NCBI GenBank assembly: GCA_900756725.1 | Contig: CAAELJ010000110.1 | Span: forward strand, 1-16,604 | Source: an uncultured Collinsella sp. | GTDB lineage: Bacteria > Actinomycetota > Coriobacteriia > Coriobacteriales > Coriobacteriaceae | Direction of reading: 5' to 3' | Length of the DNA stretch: 16,604 bases | Translations under genes and position numbers: made by a program | Shown here: one piece after another, positions 15,198-16,604 of the stretch | How the letters are laid out: every line of letters begins with the position of its first letter | Numbering within the stretch: the first letter of the stretch is position 1 | Notes under the pieces: model-generated | Told to the model about the DNA's origin: nothing | The model's database searches: none | What the model saw: only the letters and a program-made list of their open reading frames with translations

Positions 15198-16510
15198 CCC
15201 GCATCACCCCCTCCCCGCTCAAGGGCACCGTTCCTGCCATCGCGTCCAAGTCGATGGCGCACCGCCTCATCATCTGCGCCGCTCTTGCCAACGGTGAAAC
15301 GCACGTGACCTGCAACACCACCTGCGCCGATATCGAAGCCACGGTGCGTTGCCTCACGGCGCTGGGCGCCCGCATCGAGACCGTCGAGGACGGCTTCCAG
15401 GTCCATCCCACTATGAAGAGTATTGAGTTTGGCCTGCTCAAGGCACTTGCGGGCGGCACGCTCGACTGCGGCGAGAGCGGCTCCACGCTCCGCTTTATGC
15501 TGCCCGTCGCCTGCGCGCTGGGGGCAGAGGCCACCTTTGTGGGCCAGGGCCGCCTGGGCGCACGCCCCCTCTCCCCGCTCTCCGACGAGATCATTGCCGC
15601 CGGCTGCGACCTGCAGGGTCTGGGCGGCTTCCCGCTCAAGACAAGCGGCCGCATGCGCCCGGGCACCTTTATCCTGCCGGGCAATGTGAGCTCGCAGTAC
15701 ATCTCCGGCTTGCTGCTGGCAGCCCCGCTTTTGGCCCAGCCCTCCTGCGTGCAGGTAACCGGCCTTATCGAGAGCCGCCCCTATATCAACCTGACCATCC
15801 AGGCCATGAAGGCCTTCGGCGTCGAGGTCAACGTCGAGCGCATCCCCGCCAAGGACGGCCAGCCCGAGATCACGAACTTCCGTGTGAGCAGCGGCTCGTA
15901 CCGCACGCCTGGCAACGTGGCTGTTGAGGGCGACTGGTCCAACGCGGCCTTTTGGCTGTGCGCCGGCGCCATCGGCTCCGACCCCATCACTGTCGAGGGC
16001 GTGTCGCTCAGCTCCGCGCAAGGCGACCGTAACGTGCTTGCCGCGCTCTCGCGCTTTGGCGCCCGCATCGTGCGCTCCACCAACGCCGCCACCGTGCAGT
16101 CCGACAAGCTCGCCGGCTTTGAGATGAGCGCACACGACATCCCCGACCTGGTGCCCGTTATCTCTGCCGTGGCATCGTTGGCGCAAGGCCGCACGTTCAT
16201 CCGCGATTGCGCTCGCCTACGCATCAAGGAATCTGACCGCCTGGCCACCACCACCCGTGAGCTCACCGCGCTGGGCGCACAGGTGCGCATTGCCGGGGAC
16301 GACCTCATCATCAAGGGTGTCGATGCCTTTACCGGCGGCGAAGTCGATTCGCACAACGACCACCGCATCGCCATGATGGCCGCCATCGCTGCAAGCCGTG
16401 CCACCGGCGAGGTCGTGATTCACGGCGCCGAGGCCGTCAATAAGTCCTATCCCGATTTCTTCGACCACTACCGCCTGCTGGGCGGCAAGGTCACGCTCGA
16501 GGAGGAATAG
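15191..16510 (+). CDS. aroA: 3-phosphoshikimate 1-carboxyvinyltransferase (EPSP synthase)
   Basis: It joins shikimate 3-phosphate and phosphoenolpyruvate to form EPSP. All 439 residues are present. Substrate-binding SKSMAHR (19-25) and SSQYISGLLLAAPL (167-180), catalytic Asp319 in DIPDLVP and RIKESDRL (344-351) are seen, followed by DHRIAM (390-395). The phosphoenolpyruvate loop reads GESGSTLRF (94-102), where Escherichia coli has GNAGTAMRP; the positions matching Asn94, Thr97 and Pro101 are changed. The ATG overlaps the aroB stop by seven bases, with GGGAG ten bases upstream. aroC follows immediately. Confidence 0.97.
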   Translation: MLARITPSPLKGTVPAIASKSMAHRLIICAALANGETHVTCNTTCADIEATVRCLTALGARIETVEDGFQVHPTMKSIEFGLLKALAGGTLDCGESGSTLRFMLPVACALGAEATFVGQGRLGARPLSPLSDEIIAAGCDLQGLGGFPLKTSGRMRPGTFILPGNVSSQYISGLLLAAPLLAQPSCVQVTGLIESRPYINLTIQAMKAFGVEVNVERIPAKDGQPEITNFRVSSGSYRTPGNVAVEGDWSNAAFWLCAGAIGSDPITVEGVSLSSAQGDRNVLAALSRFGARIVRSTNAATVQSDKLAGFEMSAHDIPDLVPVISAVASLAQGRTFIRDCARLRIKESDRLATTTRELTALGAQVRIAGDDLIIKGVDAFTGGEVDSHNDHRIAMMAAIAASRATGEVVIHGAEAVNKSYPDFFDHYRLLGGKVTLEEE

Positions 16511-16511
16511 C

Positions 16512-16604
16512 ATGTCCTCGACCTTTGGCAACGTTTTGCACTTAAGCATCTTTGGCCAGTCGCACTCCCCTGCTATCGGCTGCTCGCTCGACGGCATCCC
16601 CGCC
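16512..16604 (+). CDS. aroC: Chorismate synthase (5' end only)
   Basis: Only 31 codons are inside the window. They read as the chorismate synthase N-terminus: GNVLHLSIFG (6-15), the active-site histidine in QSHS (16-19), and AIGCSLDGIPA (21-31). The enzyme makes chorismate from EPSP using reduced FMN. The motif differs from the usual FGESHG (Gln for Glu, Ser for Gly), while the histidine is kept. GGAGG inside the last aroA codons lies six bases before the ATG, and the gap to aroA is one base. Confidence 0.93.
   Translation, partial: MSSTFGNVLHLSIFGQSHSPAIGCSLDGIPA

Noticed and set aside
1..16604. Search for defence systems, prophage, insertion sequences, CRISPR or toxin-antitoxin genes
   Set aside because: All substantial coding capacity is accounted for by cell-shape, folding, transport and aromatic biosynthesis genes; no such module is present.

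Overview
The window reads as a compact chromosomal stretch of a GC-rich Gram-positive bacterium, most likely a Coriobacteriia actinobacterium of the Collinsella type. That placement is an inference from three things: high GC with strong codon bias, a complete mreBCD-mrdA-rodA elongation cluster (absent from many Actinobacteria), and a compact aroF-tyrA-aroB-aroA-aroC operon. No ribosomal RNA or marker gene is present to settle it. Nearly everything is housekeeping, and I see no phage, insertion sequence, CRISPR array or toxin-antitoxin module.

Left block (1-8834, minus strand). Reading in the direction of transcription: a membrane-anchored double zinc-ribbon protein, a cytoplasmic cyclophilin-type prolyl isomerase with its own promoter, a TPR protein with one membrane segment, then mreB, mreC, mreD, mrdA (PBP2) and rodA, which runs off the left edge. 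From mreB to rodA the genes are 9-21 bases apart. Several ribosome-binding sites overlap the previous stop codon. The products form the Rod complex: MreB filaments, MreC/MreD scaffold, PBP2 transpeptidase and RodA glycosyltransferase. mreC, mreB and the TPR gene all appear to start at TTG.

Middle block (8835-11911, minus strand). A CtpE-like P-type cation ATPase with an unusual basic C-terminal tail of about 100 residues lies downstream of a tRNA-Arg(CCG) gene. The tRNA has a clear promoter, an encoded CCA end and its own intrinsic terminator just before the ATPase. Between the ATPase and the zinc-ribbon gene is a 21-bp perfect inverted repeat whose loop can also pair with its flank.

Right block (12001-16604, plus strand). 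Divergent from the tRNA is an aromatic amino acid operon: aroF (DAHP synthase with an N-terminal regulatory domain), tyrA, aroB, aroA and the start of aroC. Spacing is tight, with one 7-base overlap, so the operon covers several shikimate steps plus the tyrosine branch. Its leader has an inverted repeat next to the -10 box, a terminator hairpin before aroF, and a 24-codon ORF that starts where transcription should start and overlaps aroF by ATGA. This looks like an attenuator and is the most interesting regulatory feature here.

No gap between genes exceeds about 300 bases. The longest are 8835-9020 (inverted repeat) and 11912-12113 (two divergent promoters and the aro leader).
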